A DNA stretch of 64,000 nt from Eulemur rufifrons. Lineage: Eukaryota > Chordata > Mammalia > Primates > Lemuridae. Below, piece after piece: positions 21,381 to 32,309 of this stretch. The notes below the pieces were generated by a model. It saw nothing but the letters and a program-made list of their open reading frames with translations, was not told the DNA's origin and ran no database searches. The translations under genes were made by a program, and so were the position numbers. How positions within the stretch are numbered: the first letter of the stretch is position 1; every line of letters begins with the position of its first letter. The stretch lies in assembly GCF_041146395.1 (NCBI RefSeq), contig NC_090990.1:45704001-45768000 (forward strand). Reading direction: 5' to 3'.

Positions 21381-22734
21381 TAATACTCAAGTTATTTATG
21401 TTGCTGTCTCTGTCTTTCCCATGATAATCACAAAGCAGTCATCACCCCAAATTAGTTAGATTATGGTGAAAATATTTTGACTTTGTATCATGCTAATAAA
21501 AGGGGTTATTGTAGTGGCCTCTGTTGTTTAGTAGTGGGCAAGAGACCAAGGTAGAAACCAAGTTAGATGTCACTGATTAGTTATGTCACTTAGTTGAACC
21601 ACTGAGCATCTCAGAGCTGTAGGCAAACAAGTTGCTGAGAAACATTTCATTTTTAGATACAACAAAGAGCTTCTCTAAATCCTAAACTGAGGAAATGCCT
21701 AAAAAAAGAGAGAGAAAGAGGATGAGTAAAATCTTGATGGAATAAGTAGCAAAACCTGCAGAAAGGCTTAGAGTAATCATTTACTTCAATGTTAAGAGGT
21801 GCCAAAGACAGAATGCATTTTCCTTGCGAGTGAGGAAGAGGAAATTTTGTGAGAAACAAAATCTTTCCAGAGCAGGTGCTAAAGAAATTAAATCTCACAG
21901 AGGATGGACCAAGGCCAGAATTATGATTCACATGGTAAAGAAGGAAAAGGTATTTGGGCCAAGAGCAGAAGGGGATTGGAGAGGGATGGAGTGACACGGG
22001 GAACACCAAGGGGGCCTCCTGGTGTAGCCCAGACTCGCTAGAAGCAAAAGGTTTACCCCCTTCAGACCTCAGGCAGGATTCCAAGAAACACCTACATGCT
22101 TGGAATGGGGGCCATTCTTAAGTCACTCGGAAGAGAAATAGTCACATCATTTTGTTGTCTAGATCATAAAATCATAAGGACAATTTAATTACCTTTCCTT
22201 TGAGTGTAAAGAAGAGAACATTCTCAAGCACATTCGAAACTAAAAACACAACACCTAGGAGCCTTTCTAGAACAAGATACCTAATAACAAAATCCAGCAA
22301 ACCAACGATGCTTTGAAATAAAAGAACTCAATGGAAAAGCCATGGTAAAAAGGCTGGTAGTGAGAACTTAATAAATTTGAATGTTGAATTAAGGTTAAAC
22401 AACCGTGAGAATTATGGTTACAGAATAGAAAACAAATGTCACAAAGTCCAGCAATGTAAAACAATTTTACTAAAAAAAAAAAAAAAAGGAGATGTGAAGA
22501 CATAGATGACCTAGTATTCTAATATTTTAGGAAATGATACTACTGTTGATAGATATTGCCCAAATTGAAACATCATGTAAAAACAATTATCCCCATCCTC
22601 TTCATGTACTTTATAATGTTGTTCTTAGCCTTTGAGGTATCTTTTAAGAACACATATCTCTTGTTGTAAAGAAACAATCTGAGGTTCAGCAATTCCCTCT
22701 GTTTTTTTCCTTCCATTAGATTCAAGAAAAAAAT
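21381..22734. other. Unassigned sequence
   Basis: No family recognised. It contains a 143-codon reverse frame (21653-22084) without a known domain. It contains an A-run of about 15 near 22473-22488 that might mark a retrotransposed tail, but no source element is identifiable. Confidence 0.35.
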
Positions 22735-22985
22735 ATATTTTTATTTACAATGACATGCATATAAGAGGTACCATTTTTATAAAATCATTTGTACTTAGCT
22801 TTATCCCTGTTCAAAGAGAGATATACAAAACAATACTCTTTAAAACCTAACAACACTAATATCTGGGAAGAAGAGTTTGGGTTAAGATTTTATCTATGAA
22901 CTTTTCACTGCTGCTTGATTTTTATTCTTATGTACCATATTGCAGAAAAGAAATACATTATTTAAAAAAGATTTTTATACAAATT
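22735..22985 (+). mobile_element. Probable L1M 3' UTR fragment
   Basis: 'GAGGTACCATTTTTATAAAA', 'CACTAATATCTGGGAAGAAG' and 'GAACTTTTCACTGCTGC' followed by 'AGAAAAGAAATACATTAT' resemble the old-L1 3' tail layout. Weak. Confidence 0.4.
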
Positions 22986-23797
22986 TATCAAAATAGAATT
23001 GGTTTTGGCTGTCATACTTAGTCTGGTTTGTTTGAGATGGTTGCCTGGAGCACCGTGTTAAAAACAATTTTGAGCTGCATCAAGGATCAGCAGAAATCTA
23101 TCCTCTGATAGATCCGTAAATCCCCCATGGTCCCCAAGAAGGAATAAGGCCATACAGACTGTATGTATAGCCTGTAGTCGTCATACAGATAGTCATATAA
23201 CAGTCCAACAGTCTAATAAATGTAAGAGTGACATTTTGTATATAGCAATTAGAGAAGTCAAGTAAGGAAAGATGTTTATACCATTCACACAATAAAAGTT
23301 GACTAACCAAGACTTACATAAGCTAGATAGTTCATGTACAGCTAAACAGTACAATTTATAGGCAACAATATAAAGTAGCAAACAATAATTATATTATAGT
23401 AATCTCTCTACTTAGTGTATATTTGAAATTTCCATAATATAAAATATTTTTAAAAAACAGAAAATTAGAATAGAATTAATGTAGAAGCCTCTGTCAGTCT
23501 AAGAATAAATAGTATTCATTGGTAGCTATATAAACTACATGAAAGAAAATCCATTCAGTAAAGACGCCTTTTCAGTAAAATTCTAATTTTATGTTTAATA
23601 TTTGTCAACATTTTTCATGTATGTAGATTTTTTGATCAAATGGGAACTAAGAATAATTAGAGTGATAACTTAATCCAGAAGAGAGAATATTAAACCTAAA
23701 TCAGGATAGTAGCAAGACCTTTTTAAATTGTTTCAAAAAGGAAAAAAAAAAAAAAACAAGTAAGGAATGAGTACATTTAAGTGACTGCGTCATTTTT
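22986..23797. other. Unassigned A+T-rich sequence
   Basis: Nothing firmly recognised. A tract of A residues near 23739-23755 ends one A-rich run. Reverse frames of 62-70 codons carry no domain. Confidence 0.35.
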
Positions 23798-23960
23798 TGA
23801 CCCTACAAATGCTTACTGAAGCAAATGAGGACCAGGTTCTGTGCTGGTTGCTAGAGGCATAGAGATAAATGCAATCCTGCCATTGTCTAGGAAGGGACAC
23901 AGGGCCTAACAAGACTGTCACTGTTACGTAGTTGAAAGGAAAACCAGGAGAGAGCTGTGG
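23798..23960 (-). mobile_element. L2 LINE 3' end, antisense
   Basis: 'CAAATGCTTACTGAAGCAAA', 'GGTTCTGTGCTGGTTGCTAG' and 'AGATAAATGCAATCCTGCCA' match the L2 reverse complement (AAATATTTATTGAGC..GGCACTGTGCTAGGCACTGGGGATACA..CCCTGCCC). Confidence 0.6.
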
Positions 23961-23999
23961 CAGGAAGGAGTTTTTAAAAATGGCCACAAAAAAGAGATA

Positions 24000-24150
24000 A
24001 ATTGGTGAAGTGACAGATATGTTAACTAGCTTGAATGAATCTTTCTACCATGTATACATAGATCAAAACATCACAATGTACTCCATAAATATACACAGTT
24101 ATTATTTATCAATTGAAAGTAAGTTTAAATTTTTTTTAAATAGATAAAAT
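24000..24150 (+). mobile_element. L1M LINE 3' end fragment
   Basis: 'GACAGATATGTTAACTAGCT', 'CATAGATCAAAACATCACAA', 'TGTACTCCATAAATATACAC' and 'TTATTTATCAATTGAA' match the old-L1 tail also seen at the left edge of the window. Confidence 0.7.
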
Positions 24151-24539
24151 TAGATTGTGATTATGGTTACATGACTGTAAATATACTTAAAGTGCTTGAA
24201 ATTAAAACATGGGATTTTTCTTTAAATGAGACTGGTGAGCACTGCAGCTGAAAGGAAAAAGTGGGGTGAAATTGAGAGCACTGTTAGAAGGTCACTGGGT
24301 GTTTCAGTGGAGCAGTAAGCAAAATTCTTTGTTCTCAAGTAATCTGGGATTTGACTTGCAAAAGGCTATGATTAAGTTAAACATTTTGTATTCACAGACC
24401 CCAGAGTAAGGGACATTTAATGGAGGGGAGGGAAGATCTCTAAACCCACCTAAATATTATATTATCCGTATCTAGGAAATCACATGAACAAGGCAGATGC
24501 TGGGAATTTCTGGTGGGGAAACCTGGGGGCCAGAAAGGA
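24151..24539. other. Unassigned sequence
   Basis: No family or coding signal recognised. Confidence 0.4.
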
Positions 24540-25250
24540 GAGCTGGCTCAGTGGACAACACCAGCTGTAAGTACCCTCCAGTGATTTTGCCTGGACCGAA
24601 TTTCCTAAGATCCAGGATGAAAAGAGGCTTTAGGGCTGCCTAGCAACACTATGTTTATGCAACGGTTCTGGACATGGAGGAACGAAGAGGGGGAAAAAAA
24701 AGAAAAAAAAAAACCTGTTTCTGGAGAGAGGGGCTGCCAGAGTAAGTGCTGAGCAGCCCCAGCCTGGGAGCGGGCCACCCCAGGCTGAGCCTGGCCACGT
24801 GACACCCAGACTCCATAGGCTGTGTGCTGACATGGGAACAGGCCTGGTGGGTCCCAGATTGCCCCAGCATCCCCCACTAATCACAGCAATCCTCGGCTTC
24901 TCCATTGTTTTCGCAGCTGTTCAGCTGCTCCTGCTCCGTAAGGGGACAGACAGGCTGACTCCAAATCACAGCAAAGAATAACACTCTGGCCAAAGAGACG
25001 GTGCACAAAAAAGGGATTTTATGGTCAGGAGGTGGGGAACAGGGGCAGGGAGATGGGACACATATAAAACTTTTAACCCTTTTATTGGCTTGATCAATGG
25101 GGCAGTTTATTTTCAAGAGAGAAGAGACAGTACTCAGAATTCAAATTGTTCTGTAGCTCTAACATTTGTTAAGGATTGGGTTTTCCCAACTGAGATCACA
25201 TTTGCCCATAAAAACTACAATGGAAATGATAGTCATTTGTCCAGGTAAGA
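24540..25250. promoter_or_regulatory. Putative regulatory/unique block, G+C-rich then A+T-rich
   Basis: A repeat-free interval with a G+C-rich core (24.72-24.96 kb). It carries a SOX-like 'CCATTGTTTT' (24902), E-boxes 'CAGCTGTTCAGCTGC' (24916-24930) and 'CACGTG' (24796), and further on 'TTGATCAATGGGG' (25091). ORFs of 60-91 codons occur on both strands but lack domains. Enhancer identity is inferred from repeat exclusion and motif clustering only. Confidence 0.3.
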
Positions 25251-25371
25251 CTACAAAACCAGTTTAATTCTCAATGTATTTAATTATACTCATCAACCTG
25301 AGAAATGAGCACCTAGATCAGGCAGCAGAGAGAAAGAGGAAACTTAATAACAATCTAAAAGAAAAACATAG

Positions 25372-25590
25372 CTAACATTTACAGATTGCTTGCCATATAT
25401 TCAGTACAATATGTATATAATTTCACAAAATCCACATGCTAAACCCCTGAAGTCAGTATCATTATCTCATTTTGCAGATGAGTAAGCTGAGGCAGTAACT
25501 TGCCCAAAGTTAAAGAACTACAAAAAGATAAGGACATGATTATAAGAGAGGCAGTGTAGCTCTCAAATCAAGATTCTTAATCATGTTTCA
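25372..25590 (-). mobile_element. MIR SINE
   Basis: 'AGCTAACATTTACAGATTGC', 'CATTATCTCATTTTGCAGAT', 'GAGTAAGCTGAGGCAGTAAC' and 'TTGCCCAAAGTTAAAGAACT' give the MIR reverse complement clearly. Confidence 0.8.
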
Positions 25591-25610
25591 TTGCTTCCTT
25601 TAATACCCCT

Positions 25611-26069
25611 GTGCTAGCTTCCAACGGCTGCCGTAACAGATTACCACAAATATGGTGGCTGAAAACAACATGAATCTGTCATCTTACAGTATGGAGGTCA
25701 GAAGTCCAAAATTAGTTTCCCTGAGCTAAAAGCAAGATGTTTGTTTTGGAGGCTCTAGCGTAGAATCTGTTTTCTTGTGTCTTCCAGATTCTAGAGGCCG
25801 CCAACATTCCTTGGATTCCAACCCCTTCCTCCATCCTCAAAACCAGCAGTGTAGCATCTTCTCCCCTCCAATCCCATCTTTATATCTTCGTTGTCTTTTA
25901 TAAGGATCCCTGTGACTACATTAAGGGCACAGCCAGATCATCCAGGATAACCTACACTTTTCAATGTTCTTAACGCAATCTCATCTGCAAAGTCTCTTTT
26001 GCCATGTAAGATAACATATTCACAGGTTCCAGAGATGTGGACATCACTGGGGTCTCTTAGCCTACCACA
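25611..26069 (+). mobile_element. MLT1-type MaLR LTR with target-site duplication
   Basis: Full LTR wording: 'GCTAGCTTCCAACGGCTGCC', 'GTAACAGATTACCACAAATA', 'TGGTGGCTGAAAACAACATG', 'ATGGAGGTCAGAAGTCCAAA', 'CTTTTATAAGGATCCCTGTG', 'CTCATCTGCAAAGTCTCTTT' and 'ATAACATATTCACAGGTTCC'. It is flanked by the same 6-base sequence ACCCCT at 25605-25610 and 26070-26075, compatible with an LTR target duplication (usually 5 bp). Solo LTR. Confidence 0.92.
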
Positions 26070-26116
26070 ACCCCTAATAGCACTAACATATGCATATTTT
26101 AACTAGTACACTCACC

Positions 26117-26122
<6 letters not shown>

Positions 26123-26156
<34 letters not shown>

Positions 26157-26182
26157 TGTCTGTCTGTCTGTCTGCCTGTCAA
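26123..26182 (+). repeat. Compound (TG)n(TCTG)n microsatellite
   Basis: About 16 TG units run directly into about six TCTG units and a degenerate TGCC end. Likely highly variable. It creates the artefact 'CVCVCVC' in the forward frame at 26090-26308. Confidence 0.95.
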
Positions 26183-26194
26183 TGTTCTGCTCCC

Positions 26195-26320
26195 AGCTGC
26201 AAGTGTTTTCAGGACAGAGGCCATGTTCTGCTCATCTTTAAATCTATAGTTCCTGATAAACACAAAGTAGGCTCTCATAAATGTTTATTGTGTTTGACAA
26301 ATGAATAATGAATCAATACA
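26195..26320 (+). mobile_element. L2 LINE 3' end
   Basis: 'GGACAGAGGCCATGTTCTGC', 'ATCTATAGTTCCTGATAAAC' and 'CTCATAAATGTTTATTGTGT' with 'GACAAATGAATAATGA' match the L2 terminus. Confidence 0.7.
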
Positions 26321-26434
26321 ATGAATAGATTTAAGTGTGACAATAATTTAACATATATGTCACTTATAACGAAAAAATAAAAAACCATAATTCAACACAT
26401 GTTGGTCATGGGCAACCACCATCTAGTGTACTGA

Positions 26435-27090
26435 ATGCTGCTCTCCTCTTGTCCTCATAAATCCTGCTGTTTTAGACCTCCTTCCTTTTCTCGGGCTATT
26501 TTCCTGCCTGGGATGTTCTTCCTACCTTTCTTGGCCTGGTTATTTCTTGCTCATCCTGAAAGATGAGCATCTGAAAGACTCACGTCACGGGTTCCTTCTC
26601 CCAGAAAACTTTCTCTGACATGCTTACACATATACATGCATACACACACACACACACACGTGCACTGGAGGTGGCTGGAAGGAGCTCACTAGAGCTGATT
26701 GAGCACATTTCTCCTAAACCCCTTATTTTGTAACATCCTGTTGATAGCTGTGGTGTAAATACGGTAGGAGTATTTACACCACAGAAATTGGCAAATGCTA
26801 CAAATCAGGGCTTTTCTTCCCAGAGAACCATTATTAGATACTTATGCCACTCTACACACACACCCCACGGGCTTAGTTCCTCACTTTCAGCATGTGTACC
26901 TATAGCATCCCCTACTTACCTCTACTACACTATTTTCCCATTCATTTATAATCTTTTGTTTCTATGCTAGCTATACATACTTGTTAGATGTCTACTAAAG
27001 GCAGAAATTCTGTATCTCTTTCTCTTTTCCTAGCATATAACAAAGTTCCTAACAAATACTAGGTGCTCAGTAAATATAGAAAGGACGAAT
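26435..27090 (+). mobile_element. L2 LINE 3' region, interrupted by CA repeat and a hairpin
   Basis: 'TTCCTGCCTGGGATGTTCTT', 'GGGTTCCTTCTCCCAGAAAA' and 'CTTTCTCTGACATGC' begin the L2 3' end. 'CTACTAAAGGCAGAAATTCT', 'GTTCCTAACAAATACTAGGT' and 'GCTCAGTAAATATAG' complete it. A short (CA)n lies at 26642-26659 and a perfect inverted repeat at 26748-26784 (separate entry). Confidence 0.7.
26748..26784. repeat. Perfect 14-bp inverted repeat (hairpin)
   Basis: 'CTGTGGTGTAAATA' at 26748-26761 is exactly reverse-complementary to 'TATTTACACCACAG' at 26771-26784, separated by a 9-base loop 'CGGTAGGAG'. It is not part of the standard L2 consensus as I know it. Confidence 0.9.
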
Positions 27091-28204
27091 AGTAATCATA
27101 AAATATAGCTAAAATTTAATTAGTACTTACTAAATACCTTAATTAAGAAGTATCTTCTCAAGAAAATATGGAGTGAGGTTGTTTTTATTTTTTCTAATAA
27201 TGGCAATTTCTTTTTCAAGAACCACCACCACCATCACATGCTAGGAGAGAGGTGGAGTTGTGGGAATGGTTTGGTGATACCTTAAAGTTATAATTCAACC
27301 TGGTCCAGCAATTTATGGACTGATCCAGTTATTAATATTATAGCCTCAAATTTATTTCAGGTAAACATTCCATCCCATGCAGGGATTATCATCTTCCATC
27401 TCTGTATCCTCCATAAACTTACTGCCAGGGCTGTGAAGAGAGACGAGGAGGATAGCCTACTCCCCCTTGACCATTCATGGTCATGTTCTTGTGCTTTTCT
27501 TTCTCCTCCATGTCTTATATTAGCATGGTGGTTGGGTGGGTAAGGGAGAAATCTGTTTCCAAGGAGCCTGTGAAGGGCACATTTATGAGTTCTGGTGACA
27601 TTTGTCATTTCTCTCTCACTGCCTATCACCTCGTGGTCTGTATATTCACCCAGAGTAGGTAGGCACCAATTGATTTAACCAGCATGGGCATGGCCCCATG
27701 CAGGTGATGCCTGAGTCAGTCTGACCCCAGCCCATATTCTTTGATATCCACAGTAGATTCTGGCAAATTGTAAAATCCCCTTGCCAATGGAAGCAGGTGG
27801 AAATTTCCACTGTTCCTCCAGAACCCATGGTAATAGGTGGGATGGTCTTTGCCCCTTTCCAACATTCTGCACCATTTCTCTCTCCAAACTCCAGGATCCT
27901 AGGGCTTTGTCTTAAACCTAGCAAACATCCATCTAGAAAATGAGCTACCAGTTTTCCCTTCTTGCAGAAACCTGAAGAACTCAATTAGAGAGGGGAAAGG
28001 AGACTAACTTCAACATTCTCCATTAAACTCCTTCTCCAAAGTAACTTCCTCACCCACACACACACCGGCAGCATTATTTGTTTAGACGATGGGGGTCAGT
28101 AGTGTCCGGTGCTGAGCATTATAGCAGGTGTTTATTTGACTTTAGTGGGTGAAGCAACAGTAGCTTTTGTTTCCAGCTGTGAGCTGCCTCCACACTATTT
28201 CACT
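27091..28204. other. Unassigned sequence
   Basis: No repeat family recognised with confidence. It includes a 112-codon reverse frame (27646-27984) and a 90-codon reverse frame (27357-27629), neither with a recognised domain. A short CCA/CAC-rich run lies at about 27220-27238. Confidence 0.35.
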
Positions 28205-28425
28205 TCTTCATATATGTTTCTGTGTGTGCCAAGCACTATGACAAGCACTTTTTAGGGATTATACCACAACAATAATGAGACTCTATTGCAAATGGGGACA
28301 TTGATTTTCATAAAGGTTAAATCATTTGCTCAACATCACACAGCTAATAAGGTCCAAAATAAAATTCAAATACAAGTTGGTTTAAAGAATCCTGGATTCT
28401 TCACCACTACTCTTTTTCACCATCT
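28205..28425 (-). mobile_element. MIR SINE
   Basis: 'GTGTGCCAAGCACTATGACA', 'AGCACTTTTTAGGGATTATA', 'CATTTGCTCAACATCACACA' and 'GCTAATAAGGTCCAAAATAA' follow the MIR reverse complement. Confidence 0.78.
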
Positions 28426-30041
28426 TAAACCTGCCACCCCAAATCTACCCCCATCTGTGGATCCACATCCACTTTTCCATAAGTACTTCTTACTTGGGTT
28501 ATGTTATTAAGGATTGTTTTAACTATATGTTGCTGCCTGCAAGACAAGCTCATTAGAACTTTTTATTAGAAGGGTTTTTATTGCTCATCACTGCCAAGAG
28601 GCAGACAAGGGGTCACCAAAATAGCAAACAGTAGGAAAATTAAAATGATAAGGCATTTACCAATCTCCTGTAGGGCTTGCCCTTGCCTACTTAAGGTAAG
28701 ATAAGTGCTCAGCTCATGGAGATCCTCCCAACCCTGCCCCAGGAAAGGTCATGGCTTCCACAATGCAATGAAGTAGCTCATACCAACCTCCCAGAAGGTT
28801 CTGGGTAACCACTGAACAAAGAAAGATACCTTTGCAAAACCTACTACCAGTCATATCAATGAGAGGCCCTGGAGTTTGTTAGATTTCCAGCTGGGATCCC
28901 TGGTCCAACAGCTTCCAACTTTGCCCCCACCATGACCCTCACTGATCCCTGCTGAAGTTCATTTGCACCATTATTAGAGCAACTCTTCCTCTGCCAACTG
29001 TCCAGATTAAGACATATGTGATATTTCCAGAATCTACTCTCCTCACTTGCATCAGACCTAGTCAGCCACTTCCAGATTTCTCTGAGCCCTATTCTGAACC
29101 TCCAATGACTTCAGAGGTCAGGTCCCACCTCCTCATTAAGAGGAAACCTGAGACAATCTTACCTCACCATACAAGAGTAAAGAAACAATGCCAAAAGAAG
29201 TGGAAAATCAAGAGCTTGTAACCTCTTTTCACCCTTCCCTCCATAAGAAATTCTAACCACAAAGGTTCTGGGTGAAATTACCAAAAAGAAATCACTGAAA
29301 AACAAAATCATTGTTTCAACCAATATTTTTGTTTTGACCAAATCATCTGCTCCAAACCACCATTGCCAAGGCCACTTAATCCCTTTGGCACTATAAGTTC
29401 AGGGCCTGAGACTTGTATGCATAAATATATATTTATAGGCTCTAAAAAAAGAAATAAAAACTGAAAACCAAAATGAATGAATGTTGAATTAAATATCTAC
29501 ACAAATGTAACATTTTGTCAACTATAATACTGCAATTCAATTCATATGGTTATTCACAATTACATGAAATAGAGATGTGGATGCATTTTAATACATTTGA
29601 AATGATCTTAGATAGGGTCACCAAAACAAAGACTGCCCAGGATGCTAAAGCATCTCTGCCTAGTTCCATGGCCCATGGCATGTCCTTGACCAAAATCTGA
29701 GTTCATGTCCTCTTCAGGAGTGATGAAAGGAGGGGCAGAGCAGGGAAGCCTTCCCCTCTATCATGGGTAGCAGGATGTCCCATACCTTACCCCAAACCTT
29801 TCCCCTGAAGACACTCAGTCCTGCCCTAAGCTCTTTACATTGTTGGCTTATCTTTCTGCCTCTATATCCCCTAGTCTCCATCTGAGTCTCTCTATGCCTG
29901 TGATAATTCCAGGTGGAGGAGATTACAAACTTCCTTTATTTCAAGTGAGTAACCTCACCTCAGACATCTCCTGCAAGGAGGACACCCATCCCAAGGAGAA
30001 CTGATGGGCAAAAACTGAGAGCCACTGGTATGCAAATGATA
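28426..30041. other. Unassigned sequence, 1.6 kb
   Basis: No transposon or gene recognised over this long stretch. Short frames (60-74 codons) only. Some or all may be unique sequence or a very eroded LTR. Confidence 0.35.
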
Positions 30042-30205
30042 ATAACACACATAATAGTAATCACTTTGTGCCAAGCACCATTCTAAACACTTTTTCAATT
30101 GTACCATTAACCGTATTATTACAACTATTTTTCAGATGAGAAAACTTCAGCAGAGAGAGTAAATATCCTGCCCAAGGTCCCACAGGAAGAAAGTATCAGA
30201 GGCTT
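30042..30205 (-). mobile_element. MIR SINE
   Basis: 'CTTTGTGCCAAGCACCATTC', 'TAAACACTTTTTCAATTGTA', 'CAGATGAGAAAACTTCAGCA' and 'TGCCCAAGGTCCCACAGGAA' follow the MIR reverse complement. Confidence 0.8.
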
Positions 30206-30439
30206 CACCACTCCCTTGTCCCATTGTGTTACCCAGGTATGAAGAACTCAAGCCTGGAACCCAACCCTCATCTGAGGATGGCAAGTGAAACTGAGGAGCC
30301 TAGGACCAGGTATCTCTGAACAACTTCTTAAGAGAAACACATTTCTATCTTATTTACATCATGTGATTCGAGGTCTCTTTGTCAGAATAGGTCAGCCTGT
30401 TCCCTAACACAGCCTGCCTCACAGCCTTCCAAGGAAGCA

Positions 30440-30734
30440 TGTCCAGTCTCCTTGTCTATAAAATGCCCTCCCCTGACTTGCCCTTTCTCTTTCTCTGTTG
30501 TATTCTAAATCCTGCCCATCCTTCCACATTTGGTTCAGGTCCCATCTCTTTTCTCCAATTTCAGCTCTCAGTAAACTTTGACTTTTATGGACTTCTCTAA
30601 CACTGTGTGCTGTTACCATTCTCTTGGGCATTTAATCACACATAGCTGGGTTGGCTAATCAATTATTCCTTTTGGTAAGACTCATCTCCCCAGCAAGATT
30701 GGAAGAAAAGTCCTTGAGGCAATGGAGTCTGTCT
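30440..30734 (+). mobile_element. Probable L2 LINE 3' region
   Basis: 'ATGCCCTCCCCTGACTTGCC', 'TCCTGCCCATCCTTCCACAT' and 'GGTTCAGGTCCCATCTCTTT' followed by 'TCCTTGAGGCAATGGAGTCT' resemble the L2 3' end but with gaps. Confidence 0.5.
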
Positions 30735-30945
30735 TAAGAACACACCCACGGATTCCCATTACCTGGGTTTAAATTCCTGCTCCCTACTTGCCAGCTATGA
30801 GACCATGGGCAATGCTTGATTTTTTTGTGCTTCAATCTCCTCAACTGTAAAATGGGGGTAATGATGGTACCTAAATATAGGGCTACCATGAATAGTAAAT
30901 GAGCCAATAATTCATGGAATCCTGTACAGGATTTAAATACAGTTG
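30735..30945 (+). mobile_element. MIR SINE
   Basis: 'ACCTGGGTTTAAATTCCTGC', 'CAGCTATGAGACCATGGGCA', 'AACTGTAAAATGGGGGTAAT' and 'CATGAATAGTAAATGAGCCA' give a near full MIR in order. Confidence 0.82.
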
Positions 30946-31039
30946 GTGGCATTCCTCAATTTGTTTTTGTATGATTTAAAAGTTACATTTTAAAATCTAA
31001 GTCTGTGACCAGATCTTTCACACTAATCGACTGTCATTT

Positions 31040-31130
31040 ATAATAAGAACAAACAAAGATAAAAAGCTTACTATGTGCAAAGAACTGGGCTAAGGAGGTG
31101 TCTGCTTTTTTCATCAACAACCTTATTTGA
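31040..31130 (-). mobile_element. MIR SINE, 3' end antisense
   Basis: 'AGCTTACTATGTGCAAAGAA' followed by 'CTGGGCTAAG' is the MIR 3' end reversed (GCGCTTACTATGTGCCAGGCACTG..CTAAG). Confidence 0.55.
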
Positions 31131-31870
31131 GCCAGGGAGATTGCGGGGGAGGGGGAGGAGGGAAATACACGTGCAAGTGATATCACATTATTTCCAGAAC
31201 TAGAAACTATGGAACAGATTGCGTTTGCAATATTTGTTTAAAATAAGCCTTTAGTAAGTTATACCCCAGAGACTAGTCACTGCAACTAACCCGTCAAAAA
31301 TAACCAGGGCAAGGAACTGGAGGCTCCTGATATAATCTGTATATTTATAGGAGGCTTCGCTTCAAAAAGGTAGCTCCAACCCAGGATCCCAAGACCTTTA
31401 TTTGAACTCTTGGCTGCAGCATAATTGACAGAGAGAATTAAAGGGGATATGAAGACCTGGGACTGAACTTTTTCAATAGTCTTAGCTCGGCTCACGTTGC
31501 TCATGATATTAGAGGCTGCCGCAATGATATTAAATGATGCCACACTGACAGAGATTAACAGAGTATGCAATTAGATTTAAATGCTGTAATTGGAACATGC
31601 TGTTAAGTGCCTACCGTCAGTCCTGGGTCTCCCCTTATGGCAAGCGAGGCTCTCCTTGGGTTGCTCTGTGAATTTAACACTGTCCTCACCGGCCACAAAT
31701 CCTCTGCCAACAAGCCTGGCATTATCATGAAATTGTCATGTGTTCTGTGCTGCGCATGTCTATGTACTTTATGCTTCTGAAATGCTTTCAAATCCAGTTA
31801 GGTCTTTGGAGCTTTCTAACAGTCTACTAGGAGAGGAGCGCAGATATTATAAGGGATGAAGTGGAGGATT
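31131..31870. promoter_or_regulatory. Putative conserved noncoding element (strongest candidate)
   Basis: About 740 bases with no repeat wording, balanced composition and several retained CpGs, set inside a repeat-dense A+T-rich landscape. Motif-like stretches include 'GACCTTTATTTGAA', 'GCATAATTGACAG', 'GCAATGATATTAAATGATGC' and 'GTATGCAATTAGATTTAAAT', rich in POU and homeodomain cores. Reverse frames of 94 and 62 codons (31286-31570, 31603-31791) have no domain. This is the typical appearance of a vertebrate conserved enhancer, but conservation was not measured. Confidence 0.45.
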
Positions 31871-31929
31871 GATTGATACCGGTGAAAAGACCTGTTCCAG
31901 CGCTACTAGGCTACTCCGTCGTTGAATTA

Positions 31930-32000
31930 AGAATCTAAACTAGGTCTTTTGACTTCAACTTCCATGTGCTTTCCACCGTGCCATGTTGCCTCCATAGACT
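31930..32000 (-). mobile_element. MIR/MIR3 SINE, 5' end antisense
   Basis: 'CTAGGTCTTTTGACTTCAAC' and 'GTGCTTTCCACCGTGCCATG' with 'TTGCCTCC' match the reversed MIR3-type 5' end (CCAGGTCTTCTGACTCC...CTTTCCACTGTACCA...TGCCTC). Confidence 0.55.
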
Positions 32001-32179
32001 GTAATTTGAAATTAAATTTGCCGGCTGAACACTCTTCTCTCAGGAGGTAGAGACCCTCAGGCCCAAAGCAGGACAAGTTACCATATTTTGATATTTATTA
32101 CCCTCATGCTTGCAGGTCTTCACTAACAATATTACCTTTATTAGTCACTGGCAATACCACTGAGGTCATCAGTCACCAT

Positions 32180-32280
32180 GTGCTTGTTGACTATCTGCTG
32201 TGTGTCAAGACATTAATAAGCACCATAAGCACCATACAAGAACCATAAAAAAAGGTTCTTAAAATCTCATGGACTATTTC
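32180..32280 (-). mobile_element. Possible L2 LINE 3' end, antisense
   Basis: 'GTGCTTGTTGACTATCTGCT' and 'GTGTGTCAAGACATTAATAA' resemble TTATTGAGCACCTACTATGTGCCAGGCA. Short and weak. Confidence 0.4.
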
Positions 32281-32309
32281 TGGCTATCTGTGTAACTCAA
32301 GTCATCCAC

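Noticed and set aside
21653..22084. 143-codon reverse frame as a gene
   Set aside because: No domain or conserved motif recognised; length within chance for 64 kb. Kept only as unassigned sequence.
26090..26308. Cys/Val-repeat peptide
   Set aside because: Translation of the (TG)n microsatellite; the same holds for the reverse frame at 38067-38258 over (CA)n.
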